A DNA stretch of 64,000 nt, taken from the NCBI GenBank assembly GCA_948474755.1, contig CAOLHI010000079.1, forward strand, positions 1 through 64,000, given 5' to 3'. The notes under the pieces are model-generated. The model had not been told where the DNA came from. It worked only from the letters and a program-made list of their open reading frames with translations, and did no database searches. Source of the DNA: Ctenosaura bakeri (lineage: Eukaryota; Chordata; Lepidosauria; Squamata; Iguanidae). The position numbers and the translations under genes were made by a program. This document shows positions 11,146-21,660 of this stretch, piece after piece. Position 1 is the stretch's first letter. Each line of letters starts with the position of its first letter.

Positions 11146-11368
11146 GTGTGCCTTCAAGTCACCTGTTGATTTACAGCAACCCCATGGATTTCACTGGGTT
11201 TTCTTGGTCAAAGAGTAGTCAGAGATGGTTTTGCCACTTCTTTCCTCTGAAATATAGCCTACAGCACCTGGTGTTCATGGGTGGTCTCCCACCCAAGTAC
11301 TAACCAGGCTGATCCTGCTTAGCTTCCAAAATCAGGCAAGTTCTGGGGCTTTTAGGGCACTTAGGCCC
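11146..11368 (-). mobile_element. 5S-Sauria-type SINE
   Basis: On the minus strand the head is homologous to 5S rRNA. The plus strand shows GGTCTCCCACCCAAGTACTA, ACCAGGCTGATCCTGCTTAG and CTTCCAAAATCAGGCAAG, the complement of the 5S internal promoter region, at about 11255-11366. The tail (11146-11254) has CCTTCAAGTCACCTGTTGAT, as in Sauria SINEs and Bov-B. Such chimeric SINEs are described from Anolis. The internal Pol III promoter is decayed. Confidence 0.85.
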
Positions 11369-11969
11369 TCAAGAGCTTGATATACAGCAGTTCATTTTTC
11401 AAATAAGGGGGAAAAAGCAGTTTCAGCAGTGCTTGAGTCATGTAAGGCACAGAATAATAAAAATAAAGTCTAGGGCTGCATGGAAAAATGAACTCCTGTA
11501 GCCCTTTTATGACCTCCTTTTCTAAGGTGTGTGGAAGAAAATATTCCTCCTTCAAAATATGACAGTCTTCAATACATTGTGCAAGCATTTACATTGTGTG
11601 TAGTAAGTAAAACAAGTAATGCAAGAAAATACACATGTACAAAGTTAGTACTCCTTCCAATCATTCTCTTAAAAAGGAGTGTTAAAAGTATCACTTCCCC
11701 AGTCAGAGTTCTTTATTTATAGTTCTTAATTTCCTTTTTTTTTTGTTGTCATGTATCACCTTTCTTTTGTCATGCCTTTTGAAATGTGCTTGTTATTCTG
11801 CACCCATTTTTGTGTCTTTGGTGGCAACTGCCTTTGGCAAAAGAATTTTCCATTGCTGCTGGTGGAAGAGCAAAAATCCAGTAACTAGAGAGAGAAAAAA
11901 TCATATCTGAATATGAGCAGCCAACCTGGTGTTCCTCTGTGTGATTGGCCAGGAGTCAATAGTGTTGTT
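11369..11969. other. No gene or repeat recognised
   Basis: AT-rich, with a T run near 11738. Nothing nameable was seen. Confidence 0.4.
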
Positions 11970-12600
11970 TAGGGATGGGCCAACTAAATCCTCAAATCCT
12001 CAGCAAGGATTCGAGATTCATGAATCCGAATCCCTGCGCTAAAATAGGCAAACCGAATCTTTCGAATCCACCAACCAAATAGTTTGTTGGAGACCGGGAT
12101 GCTTGAAAACCTGGGAGGCCATACACACAGGGGGAGGTGGCAAGTAGATGAGTTTTTCCCTTGGAGTAATAATGGCCTTTGCTAACAATTTCAGAAATTA
12201 CGTCTGGGGTTGTATTCTAAGATATTTAAATTGAACATTTAGTATTTAAGTTCAGCACTATTTTCTGTGCTGAAAATCAAGGAGAACATATAAATGCTGA
12301 GGTCAGTGGATCTGACGCCTATCAGGAGTAGTGGAGCAGAGGGCAAATTCACACAATCTCATCCAGTGATTGCACACGTAAGCCAGTATACCTCCTTCCA
12401 CAAGACCAGTGCCTGGTTGTAAACCTATAGCTAGAATAGGATGTGAAGTGAAATGTCTGTCATGGTTTCTCATGAGCCACATGACAAACCACATGTAGCA
12501 GAAAGGAAAAAATGTTTTTAAAAACTGGTGCCTCTGGGGTCCGCCAAAGGCCTGATTGACTGGAAAGTACAGTCTTCTTGAGATTTCAAGAACAGATTCC

Positions 12601-12741
12601 TTTGCATAGCTCCCTTGCAAAGCTCTTTCATACACAATTCTGGGGTTTGTAGTTTTACCAGGTATCATAGTCTTCTCTGCCAAAGCGTGCTGGTGCATCA
12701 TCAAACTACAAACCCCAGGATACAATAAGGAGCTATGCAAA
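12601..12741. mobile_element. hAT-like palindromic MITE
   Basis: Terminal TTTGCATAGCTCC is inverted at 12729-12741. Inside, TTCTGGGGTTTGTAGTTTTA is inverted as AAACTACAAACCCCAGGAT. It belongs to the same 'CTGGGGTTTGTAG' family as 4030-4209, 17728-17922 and 46800-46995. Confidence 0.65.
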
Positions 12742-12778
12742 AAAAATCCAGTTTTGACCTGTACTAGTATGTGGCCCT

Positions 12779-12832
12779 GTTTACACAGGCAGGAAAATGT
12801 GGGATTAATCCATATTTTCCTACCTGTGTACA
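12779..12832. repeat. Imperfect hairpin
   Basis: TTTACACAGGCAGGAAAATG is complementary to TATTTTCCTACCTGTGTACA across a short centre with GATTAAT. The stem is about 23 bp with a few mismatches. Confidence 0.75.
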
Positions 12833-13103
12833 AAGGGCCTTCACGTCATTTTCAGTATGGGGAATCCTGAGGCAAAACTAGGACAATTGTCCTGGCCAGA
12901 TTTCTTCAGGGGCAGGTTTGCCTTTGCCTAGGCTTTTGCTAAGGCTGAGAGAATGTGTCTAGCCCACGGTTATCCTTCTTTCCCTTGCTTTTTAAAACTT
13001 TTTTTAAAAAAGGATTCAAAAGATTCAAGATTTGTGGATTCCCAGAACCTTCCAAGGATTGAGATCCGGATCTGGAAAATTCTGGATTTGTCTCCATCTC
13101 TAG

Positions 13104-13660
13104 TATTGTTGTTGTTTGTCATCAAGTCAACTTCACTTGTGGAGACTCTATGAATGAGAGAAATCTAAGAGCCCTGGGAATCAACAGTCCTGCTCAGGTC
13201 TTGCAGACTCTGGGCTGTGGCTTCCTTGATTTAATCTATCCATCTGTAAGGTAGTCGTCTTCTTTTCCTACTGCCTTCTGCCACATTCTTCTTCTTCCTG
13301 TTATATGCCTTTAAGTTGTTTCTGACTTATGAAGACTCTAAGGCAACCCTATCACAGGGTTTTCTGGGGCTGAGTATGTGTGACTTGCTGAAGATCATCC
13401 AGTGGGTTTCCATGACAGAGTGAGGAGTTGTAGTTGAATGCTCAAATCACTACACCATGCTGGTTCTTGCTTTCTACCTTACTGAGCATTATTGTTTTTT
13501 CTAGTGAGTCTTATGATACTTCGGAAGTACAACAGTGTCAGTTCAGCCATCCTGGCTTCTAGGGAGAGTTCAAGTTTGATTTCCTCTGGGATCCGTTGAT
13601 TTGTCTTCTTAGCAATCTATTGTATCTATAGAACTCGCCTCTAACACCACTGGGTCAATA
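13104..13660 (-). mobile_element. Bov-B/RTE LINE 3' fragment, interrupted by a SINE
   Basis: It opens with TATTGTTGTTGTTTGTCATC and AAGTCAACTTCA, the antisense Bov-B 3' terminus. It continues with CAGTCCTGCTCAGGTCTTGC, CTCTGGGCTGTGGCTTCC and CTTTTCCTACTGCC. After a nested SINE (13290-13474) it resumes as ACTGAGCATTATTG, TTTCTAGTGAGTC and TAGGGAGAGTTCAAGTTTG. Coding capacity is destroyed. Confidence 0.75.
13290..13474 (-). mobile_element. Sauria-type SINE nested in Bov-B
   Basis: Antisense tail ATGCCTTTAAGTTGTTTCTG is followed by AGATCATCCAGTGGGTTTCC and an antisense tRNA-like head with AAATCACTACACCATGCTGG. TGCCTTCTGCC before and TGCTTTCTACC after are a plausible decayed target duplication inside the Bov-B sequence. 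The SINE is therefore younger than its host element. Confidence 0.75.
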
Positions 13661-13734
13661 GTATCCCTAATCTTTTTTAAAAAAAGAAAGATTAATTTAA
13701 AAAATCAAAAGGCTCTAAAGACAGGACTTGGAAG

Positions 13735-13850
13735 CATTTCTTTCTTGAGACTAGAATTCCCAGCATCCGCTAGACAGCATGAGTAGGAACCATGTTGGCT
13801 GAAGTATTCTCGAAGTTATAGTCCAAAAAAGAAACTTTTCCAAACTCTGG
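13735..13850. mobile_element. Palindromic MITE (ATTCCCAGCATCC family)
   Basis: GAGACTAGAATTCCCAGCAT is mirrored by GAAGTTATAGTCCAAAAAAG around a central GAACCATGTTGGCTG. It is a diverged member of the 5225-5345 family. Confidence 0.5.
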
Positions 13851-13999
13851 GTCTGCTTTCTACTACTCTGCCTGCCATATTTTTATTTGTCCCCAAACAC
13901 ACTTTAGGGAACTTGGAAGGCCTTTTCATCATGTCTTGGGGCCTTCTAAGTCATTTTAGATCCAAGAAAGGCCTTTTTAAACTATAGGAAATGAGTGGA

Positions 14000-14275
14000 A
14001 CCAATTTCCCGTCGCATGTTTTTTTAGAAGGGCTTCCCTGGCCCACATTGCCCTGGGGGGACCCAAAATGCAATGGAATGCTCCCCATATTCCTAGAGAG
14101 CTTTTTCGACCAAAAAGTTTTTGAAAAAAGTTACTTTTTTAAATCCTTGTGGGGCCCATAGGTGCCTCCAAACATGGTGGAAATGCTCTCCACATCCCCT
14201 GGGGCATTTTGGAGCATTTTTGACCCCTTGGGGGGCAATAAGGGGCGCATTTTGCCTACCCCTGCTTTAAAGGAG
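14000..14275. mobile_element. Unassigned repeat ending TTTTGCCTACCCCTG
   Basis: A patterned segment contains GGGGGGACCCAAAATGCAA, TTTGAAAAAAGTTAC and CCCCTTGGGGGGCAATAAGG. Its right end, TTTTGCCTACCCCTGC, is complementary to the terminus-like GCAGGGGTGGGCAAA seen near 8440, suggesting a TIR family. The left end is not clear. Confidence 0.35.
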
Positions 14276-15600
14276 TAGAGTTTATTTTGTTTTTATCAAC
14301 GACAAGAGGCTGACTTGTGTGATCTTGTTTTTAAATGAATTAAACCATTAAAAAAACAAGTTTTTTCTGTTTAGATACTTTAAAATAGTAATGCAGTTAA
14401 AATCTGGGATTGTTGGTTGTGGTAGTATGCACCACCATTAATTCCTATTAATATCTATCTATCTGTCTGTCTGTTTATTTTCTTTATATTCCAGCTTTTT
14501 CCCAGCATGAGACCCAACACTTCTAAGTCTCATCAATTTCTGTAGCAGATTTAAGGATATACTGACATTTCTCTCTGTGGAACAAAGCTTTAAACATGTT
14601 TAGCCTTGGTTGATATAGCTATCTTATTTGCTAAGTTGAGTAGGAGTTGTTTTGTTTCTTTTTGCTGTTTTACTTTTCAGGATGAGAGAATGAACAAGCA
14701 CCAACCAAGGCTGCCTGTTTTTCTCTCCCATGCCCAGCATCCTAGAAAATAACAAGGCATATCCCTTCACAAAAGAATGGGTGTAGTTTCACCAAATTCT
14801 TATTTATGTTCCAGTTCACTTAAATGAGACTGCCATATGCACAAAGGCAAGCAGGGCCTTCTCTTCACTGGCTCTGACAGGGAAGAAAGTATATTATCAA
14901 GGGTGAGCACCATAAGCATCAGTGGAGAGTCTAGTGCTAATGTGATGCTCAACTCTGTAGCTATTGTAATGTGCAATGTCAGTGTAACATCTCCATTCGG
15001 ATGCAACTGAAACTTTAAGGTAACTTCATTGCAAACTAAAAACTATGCTTCCACTCTGTGCAGTAAAAGGGTTGGCCTGAGAAAGTATTTTAATTAGCGC
15101 TGCAACTTATTTTAATTCCCTCCCATCCCAATTACTTACAGAAGAAAACTATAAAAGATCTCATTCACATCATCCAGGCTTGAATAATTAGTTCTGAAAG
15201 ATTAAACTTTTGTTCTAGGAATTTGCTGCCAAGATACAGTTGTTCAGCCAAAAAAACAAAACAAAAATCTCTTAGATACTCATTTAAGTATTATTTTAAG
15301 GTTATATAGGAGAACTGTTTTTCTACCCAGTATTCCAGTGTTCTCCTTACAGCTACCATTTTCTTAATTCAGTGTTTTGAAACCCTTGTACAAACACAAT
15401 TCATGAAAAGAGTAGTCTCAATTCAGCTCTTGATGCACTTCAGAAAGGTCTTTGTGTGTGACTAGTTATTCCAGTGTATGAATGAGGATACATATTAAAA
15501 TGCATGTTAAAATCACTTTACAGTGGAAAGCAATGCAGCTGAGATGGCATCTGCATTCAGATGCACATGCCAGTGTATATTTGAATGTGTGACCACTATT
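14276..15600. other. No gene; short ATCT/GTCT tract and possible L2 tail
   Basis: A run of ATCT/GTCT repeats at about 14454-14476 leads into TATATTCCAGCTTTTTCCCA, which resembles an antisense L2 3' end. The remainder shows nothing I can name. Confidence 0.35.
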
Positions 15601-15795
15601 TTCTGTGGTGGTTGTGCTGTTGTGGTGTTTCTGACTTACGATGGCTCTAAGAAAAGCCTATAATGGACTTTCTTGGGGTTAAAAGTGTGTGATGCTCCCA
15701 AGGTCACCCAGTGGGTTTCCATGGCCAAGTGGGGAATTGAACTCTGGTCTGCAGAGTCATAGTCCAATGCTCAAATCAGTATACCATTCATGGTT
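15601..15795 (-). mobile_element. Sauria-type SINE
   Basis: Antisense order is intact: the tail has TTTCTGACTTACGATGGCTC, the body has CAAGGTCACCCAGTGGGTTT and CCATGGCCAAGTGGGGAATT, and the head has GTCATAGTCCAATGCTCAAA and ACCAT. No clear target duplication was found. Confidence 0.75.
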
Positions 15796-17289
15796 TCCAG
15801 TGTACACCTCTGTAAGTGATCCCCCCTCCAGGCTGCTTCTGCATATGAATCTCTTTGTTTATTAATTCTTCATACCTACTAGGGAGGATTTTGGCACAAA
15901 AAGTACCTGTTCATATTATTCCAAAGGTGTACCACCACACTGTCAAGAGGTATAATTATTCCATTGTCAGTGAAACCACAACATGGATGTTTGAAAGAGT
16001 GAGTATGTAGACCTCTTATCAATTGCCCTGTCCCTTATATGCCTGTCAGATTCCTCTGCCACCATAAAACTCAACACCCTTTTTCAAACTTACTTTCTTC
16101 TTATGCATCAGGTAGCTAGGCATATAAGCACAGGACAAAATGAAAGGTTGATAGAACTGATAACCCACAAAACAGAATTGGCCTTCTAAAGTTACTATCT
16201 CTTCTCCAGTACTAAAAACACTAATGTCTTGACTCTGCCTTTCTCTTAGCTTGCTCCTACCCACTCTGTAAAATGAACTGAGGTATGCTTCAGTTAGTGA
16301 ACTTGAAGTGTTTCTGGGAGTTACTTCTGGGTGTTTTCTAACAGGAAATTTGGCACCAGAGGCAGAAACAATATGTTAAAGAATAGGGGTAGGTACTTAC
16401 ACCCCCAAAAGAAGCTTGTTTCAGAAAACTTTTAATTAAAAACTACCAATATGCACATGGGTGATGAAGTAACCAGGTCAGGTAAGCCTTGTGTACCTAA
16501 ACATTTTTAACCTTCTAAAGACTAATTGAATTGAAGATTAATCTTCCAAAATGAGCCCAGGGCTGATTTTTACTTTCTTTCACTGACTTCCACTTTTCTT
16601 AACATGTGCATTTGGGTGTATTTATAGATTTATGGGGCATATGTATGCTTTTTTTTTAACATGCTTGGTATAGCTAGTGAGGCAGGCTAATCTCTCTTTT
16701 TCTCTCTATTTTCTTGTTCACATATGCTCAGTAAAGGATTTGGGGGTCAGCTGCTGAGGTAAGCTGCTGTGACTCTGCCTCTTGTAAGCAGGCATACACA
16801 GCGACAGTAGGTTCTGCTGAAACAGAATCCTTGTCTTTTCCAGCTCAGGTTTTATTGCACTGCTTCTTGTAGACCCACTGCTGCATCCTGGTTCTGAAAG
16901 TCTGTGTAGCTCCAGCTCGCCTTCACTATCCTCCCAGTGCCAGTACTGCTTTAAAAAAATGCCAGCTAGGCAGAGGACATGGAAGAAAAGGGGCTGGATC
17001 AAGATAAAAATAATTTTTGAAAAGGAGGCTTTGAACATATACCAGAAACAAAAACAAGAGGGCGGCAAATAAACTCATCAGGAAATTGTGCTACATGCCC
17101 CAAAACTTAATAAAGAGTGTTTTTAAGTATTGTCCAAGTTGCAGTGACAAATGTCAAGTCAAAATTCCAGAAGGATGTTTCTAAAAGCAAAAAAAGAGGG
17201 CTGCGGTAACTCACTGGACATTTTAGCAGATACTTCATAATCTGGAGAATGTTATTTCAAGTCAAAATTTCACACTGGAGGCAGGGGGC
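15796..17289. other. No gene or repeat recognised
   Basis: The 116-codon minus-strand ORF at 16718-17068 has no recognisable domain. I see no nameable element. Confidence 0.4.
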
Positions 17290-17735
17290 TAGAAGTAGTG
17301 GAATATGCTGCCTCAGAGTGTGGTGGAAAATCCCTTTTTTGAAGTTTTTTCTTTTAAATCGTTTTATTAAGTTTCACAAATAAAAAACATCATCTCAAAT
17401 TGTACTTTTACATGTAATGTTTTTGTTCTTCCACTCTGATCTAGTTTTCATTTTCTAGATATCTACTCACATATAAAAAATTATGCCTCCCAATTCTGTG
17501 TTCATCTTACGTGCTTGATCTTGCATTTCTCTCATCAACTCCTGTTATGTTATAATTATTCCTCTTTAATTTCAGCTGTAATTCAGACATTTTCACTTGG
17601 AAGTTTTTTAAACAGAGGCTGGATGGCCACCTGTCACAAGTGTTTTGACTGCATATTCCTTCATGATAGGGGGTTGTTCTAGATGGCTTGTGTGGTCTCT
17701 TCCAACTCTATGATTCTGTGACACTATGGCTATTT
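17290..17735 (+). mobile_element. CR1 LINE 3' end, split by an L1 insertion
   Basis: The left part has GTGGAATATGCTGCCTCAGA and GTGTGGTGGAAA. The right part has TTTAAACAGAGGCTGGATGG, GTGGTCTCTTCCAACTCTAT and GATTCTGTGAC, the usual CR1 3' UTR with its short octamer-type end rather than poly(A). An antisense L1 fragment interrupts it at 17351-17599. Only the C-terminal and 3' UTR part survives. Confidence 0.75.
17351..17599 (-). mobile_element. 5'-truncated L1 nested in CR1, antisense
   Basis: The left edge CTTTTAAATCGTTTTATTAA followed by GTTTCACAAATAAA is the complement of the 3' end also seen at 39961-39990 (GTGAAACTTAATAAAA). The 10-mer GAAGTTTTTT at 17341-17350 recurs at 17600-17609, fitting a target duplication in the CR1 sequence. 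The copy is only about 250 bp, severely 5'-truncated. Confidence 0.7.
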
Positions 17736-17922
17736 CCACAGTATTATTATTCCACTTTCAACACCCTGTGGAATCCTGGGGTTTGCAGCTTAGGGACAGG
17801 CATTTAGAATTCTCAGCCAGAGAGCTTTTTGCCCTCAGTAAACTACAAACCCCAGAATTTCACAGGATGTTGAAAGTGGAATAATAGCACTATAACAGAG
17901 TAGTGCAGAAAAGCCCTATGAT
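17728..17922. mobile_element. hAT-like palindromic MITE
   Basis: TTATTATTCCACTTTCAACA and TGGAATCCTGGGGTTTGCAG at the left are inverted at the right as CTACAAACCCCAGAATTTCA and GATGTTGAAAGTGGAATAAT. It is related to the perfect palindrome at 4030-4209, but here the arms have diverged and the centre holds GAATTCTCAGCCAGAGAGC. Confidence 0.75.
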
Positions 17923-19686
17923 TCTGAGGAAAAGTGGGCTGACATGACTTATCAGGAGATAATTTTTTAAAGGGACAGAAGACAGATGAGTGCTTCTGAG
18001 GCACTGCTGCTGAGATTCCCAAGACAAATAAAAAGGCAGGAATACAGGTAAGGGCTAAGACACTGCTGCAGAAATTAGATAAAAGGGGCAACTGAGTAAA
18101 TAGCAGGCCCCATAGATCCCTTTGGGGTTTTAGACATTGATCCAGAGACATTGATTCACACTGGCATAAGCAGCACGCACATGAAAATATTAAGGTCAAT
18201 TTATTAAGGAAATCAAGCACCTGTGGTTTACAGCTATTGTTTCTTGTCTTAAGGAGAACAGTGAATGATGATCATGCTTCCCTCCTCTTCTTTCTAAATT
18301 ACTTTTAAATATTTGTAGGCAGCATTATATTTTGCCCTTCATCATCTTTATTGCCATTTCTGCAGAACAGAAAGTCCAGAGGGAAGTGGATTTCTGAAAT
18401 AGCTGGGCAACCACTTCATAATTTTAAATCCCTGGATGGGGAAACATATAGCCCTATTGTCAGGCTATAGTTTCTTCATGATTTTTGTGTTAGCCAGCTC
18501 TGATGGCAGTTAATGGGAATTGCCACCCAGCTACAACCTGAGGGTCACACCTTCTCCAGACCTGCTTTAATCCAGTATTGCTGCACCCTGGGAGAATGAA
18601 TACATTTCAGAGGGTAACAAAATGTCCTCAATTTCAGTGGTGAGATAATTAATACAGACAGATTAGAGTCCCAGTTTCTGGTTTTTTTTTTCCACAGTGC
18701 AAGTATAATAAGTGTCTTGAAAACTGTGATAGTTTTGAAAGCACTAAATGACCTGTTTGACAGGAAAAGGCAGGACACGAAGAAAGGAACTAATAAGAAG
18801 GAAGGTCTTTCTTATGTGGAGCTGGTGTGGATTTTCCTGAAGAAATAAAAGTTCTGTGGTTTTAAATTCAGTGGGAGGAGAGGGCAAGAAGTAATACATA
18901 CGCCTGCAAAATATGGCAGAAGACTTGTTTTTGTTTTTTTGAGGGGCGGGAAACAACCGCCTGTTTGAAAGTGTCCTTCGGAAGGAGTGTAATAAACAAT
19001 ACTATCACAATGAATCTTCTCTTTCTTTGCGTGCAGTTGTCACTAGAGATTTGTAACTCTTTTCTTGGTTCATTGTTCCCTGGCCAGTGTGTACTCTACA
19101 TTCAGTGGTGCCAGAATTAAGATGAAGCCTGCCTGTTTCAATAAGGCCGCTTTGTTGTCAAAATGGCAATACTTGTACAGAAATTGGATTGACTCCAACA
19201 GAGCTTGCACGATACACAGTAATACTATTGTCATGTGATCCCTTTTATTACTTACAAGCAGCCTTTACTCAAAAGAGGTCCTTTTTCTCAATTCTACCCC
19301 CATTGCCTAAATGGGGAGGAGCAAGCAATCGCTCCAAAGTTCTTTCTGTCTATAACTTATTTTGAACGTGGCGTGAAAGCTCTGATCACTGAGTTTAGCA
19401 TCAACATATTGTGATCTTGTTACGCAAGTAAATCATGACAGAATTGTGTCATTTTCATTTTGGAGAACATTTGATTCACCTGAATCAGATCATCTCTGTG
19501 GTCTGTCTGGCCCTGGTTCCTGAATGCATTATGTGGATGCTTACAAGTACAAGGGCGAGGGATGATATTAGATTATCCTCTGTGTCATTAGGAAATTCCT
19601 GACAGATTTGAAAAAATGGAATTTCTGTAGGGGAAATAGCATGCAACCCATGTAGACACATCATCACCTGTATATATATCACACAT
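17923..19686. other. No gene; one MITE scrap near 18470-18560
   Basis: Around 18470-18560, CAGGCTATAGTTTCTTCATG and GCTCTGATGGCAGTTAATGG look like a decayed palindromic MITE. Minus-strand ORFs up to 125 codons have no domain. Otherwise nothing nameable. Confidence 0.35.
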
Positions 19687-19836
19687 ACCATATTTGCTAG
19701 AGTATAAGACACTGGTGTATAAGATGCACCCAATTTATATGCCAGCAAACACTATTTGCCGATGTATAAGAAGCACTCCATTTTCAAACAGTATTTTTCA
19801 GGAAAAAAGTGAGTCTTGTATGCCAGCAAATACAGT
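19687..19836. mobile_element. Small TIR element (TATTTGCTRG family)
   Basis: ACCATATTTGCTAGAGTATA at the left matches the complement of the right end, ACTGTATTTGCTGGCATACA. Internal GTATAAGATGCACC and GATGTATAAGAAGCACTCC repeat the terminal motif. The flanks ACAT (19683-19686) and ACAT (19837-19840) may be a 4-bp target duplication. It resembles a common reptile MITE beginning 'taccgtatttgctggcgtataagac'; I do not assign the superfamily. Confidence 0.65.
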
Positions 19837-21208
19837 ACATGTTTTTCATGCCCCTGAGTGACTTGTAGTGAGAAAAATTATAGTTTGGGGGTGTGGAATC
19901 ACCATCATTTGGCTGAGAGAATGTATTCTAATTTGGAAAGGATCTCTGGGAGCTGTGTTCTATCTGTGAGGGGGACAATGTGAATGGCCAAGGACAGCAT
20001 ATTTGGCCGATGCAGAGAAGTAATTCTCCCCAGTTTCTTATCGTTTCCCCAGGAAACACAGAAAGTGTAGCTTGGTTCTGTGCACGTCTCCTCAAGAATA
20101 AACACAAGTACAATAACTTTCCTGCCTGTAGAGCTCAGTTCCATGCAAAGTATATAAAATTAAAACTGCTTTTAAAATAATCTCTTATCTTCAAATAGTA
20201 ATTGATGATAACTGGTTGCAGGCAAGAAGATGGGGAAACCTCATGGTCCACATTGAATCTGTGGCCTAGATGTTCTCTGTTTTAGCACATCTGTGATGAT
20301 CATCACATCTAATTATTTAATCAAAGGACAACTGCAATTTTGTATGCAATGATTCCTTCCAGACATATTTACTGTGCAAAATGGCCCGACTCCCATCCAG
20401 TGTAATTTTTTGTCCATGTATAAAAAGTCGATTAAAGGAACAACAGCACTGTTGTGGGTTTCCCTTCTGTAGTGAAAGCTGTAGTAGGGACTTGCATGCA
20501 AAAACACAACTTGGATCCACACTCAGAAATGCTATATTTGTACCTCAGCCTTCATCTAAAAAAAGGTTCTGTGGCAACCTACAAAGATCAGTAATAAGAC
20601 AGACTCTTACCCTCAGGGGTACGATCAAAGGTAAACCTGTGCTTGGGAGGCAGCCAGAGGTAAAAAGGATCACAGTTACTGAGAAGAGCAAGTCTAATGC
20701 TGTAGTTGCCCTACACCTGGAAAGGAGATGTGGATTTTTTGCATATAAGAAATTTTAGTATTCTGCTAACAGATCTTGAAATCCATTTAGTTTTGCATTT
20801 TGATAGAAGCATTTTTTGACTAAACATTTCCACAAGTATCTTTCCATTAAGGTAAAAACATTACTTTGGAATCTGTCCAAATCTAGAAAGAAGGACAAAG
20901 CTATGTGAAAAACTGTATTCTATTGCCACTTGAAAATACGCATCCACACATTTTAAAAATATTATCCAATAACTAGTCTTGAATTCTGAATTGGGTCCAG
21001 CATGGTACCAGGAATGTTGGTGACAAATACTGCAAGCTACAGTTCACATAGAATGGCAGTCTTGGATTGTACTTGACAGGGACTAATCTCCAGTGGAGTA
21101 GGTCAGATTTCTGTCTAAGTAAACAGGCATGAGCTAATGCTGCATGTGTAACACTTATACTTTTTAGTAGGCACAAACCCATTGAAATCAGTAGAATTCA
21201 ACCAGCAG
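19837..21208. other. No gene or repeat recognised
   Basis: The 125-codon ORF at 20381-20758 gives a Cys-rich N-terminal half but no family I recognise, and there is no splice or promoter context. It is treated as non-coding, possibly single-copy DNA. Confidence 0.4.
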
Positions 21209-21244
21209 GTGTGTGTGTGTGTGCGCGCATGCGCGCGCACACAC
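21209..21244. repeat. Alternating purine-pyrimidine tract, Z-DNA prone
   Basis: (GT)n runs into CGCGCATGCGCGCGC and then ACACACC, nearly self-complementary around GCATGC. It directly abuts the tail of the 5S-Sauria SINE and may have grown from that tail. Confidence 0.85.
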
Positions 21245-21428
21245 CTACCTTTAAGCCACCTGTCAACTTATGGTGGTGACTTCATTAATTTCATAGAGTT
21301 TTCTTAGGCAAGGAATGCTCAGAGGTGCTTTGCCAGTTCCTTCCTCTGAAATATAGCCCACAGCACCTCATATTCCTTTGGAGTATCCCATCCAGCTACT
21401 AACAGGGCTGACCCTGATGGATTAGGTC
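21245..21428 (-). mobile_element. 5S-Sauria-type SINE, truncated head
   Basis: The tail TACCTTTAAGCCACCTGTCA and ACTTATGGTGGTGAC is followed by CCTCTGAAATATAGCCCACA. The antisense 5S-like portion has CCATCCAGCTACTAACAGGG and CTGACCCTG. The match ends near 21428, so the 5S head is about two-thirds present. Confidence 0.75.
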
Positions 21429-21539
21429 CTTTTACCATCTGGCAAAGGCATTTTATTCAGATAGACCTTTGACTTTTAAGCTGACTTTATTTTTTGGAAA
21501 ATTTGTTTTTACAAGTGGGTGCTGCTTATTTCTTAGTCA

Positions 21540-21660
21540 TCCATATGTTTTTATTGAGTTGTTCTTATGTCTTGATTATAATTTTGTATTTTATCTTTTA
21601 TTTCATTGTTTTTAGCTGCGCAAAGGTGGGATATGCATTTAAAAAAACAAACATAAAATA
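21540..21660 (+). mobile_element. Possible L2-type LINE 3' tail
   Basis: TTTTGTATTTTATC and GTTTTTAGCTGCGCAAAGGT followed by GGGATATGCATTT resemble the L2 end 'taaaccgccctgag ... gcggcatataaataaa'. It is degraded and A-rich at its end. Confidence 0.35.

Larger units (their letters stand above)
11970..13103. mobile_element. TIR element with nested insertions
   Basis: The left end TAGGGATGGGCCAACTAAAT is inverted at the right end, whose complement reads CTAGAGATGGAGACAAATCC. Subterminal GGATTC/GAATCC words are also inverted between 11995-12070 and 13010-13070. The long middle holds at least one other MITE (12601-12741) and a hairpin (12779-12832), so the original element was shorter. The 176-codon minus-strand ORF across the middle is a chance frame. 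Superfamily unknown. Confidence 0.5.

Noticed and set aside
11255..11366. 5S rRNA gene on the minus strand
   Set aside because: The homology is partial and diverged, joined to a SINE tail, and without a clean T-run terminator. It is a 5S-derived SINE, not a 5S gene.
12303..12833. 176-codon minus-strand ORF
   Set aside because: It spans a palindromic MITE and a hairpin, has no domain or codon bias, and reads through repeat sequence. A chance frame.
20381..20758. 125-codon ORF with a Cys-rich N-terminal half
   Set aside because: The cysteine spacing fits no zinc-binding family I know, and there is no supporting context. Treated as chance.
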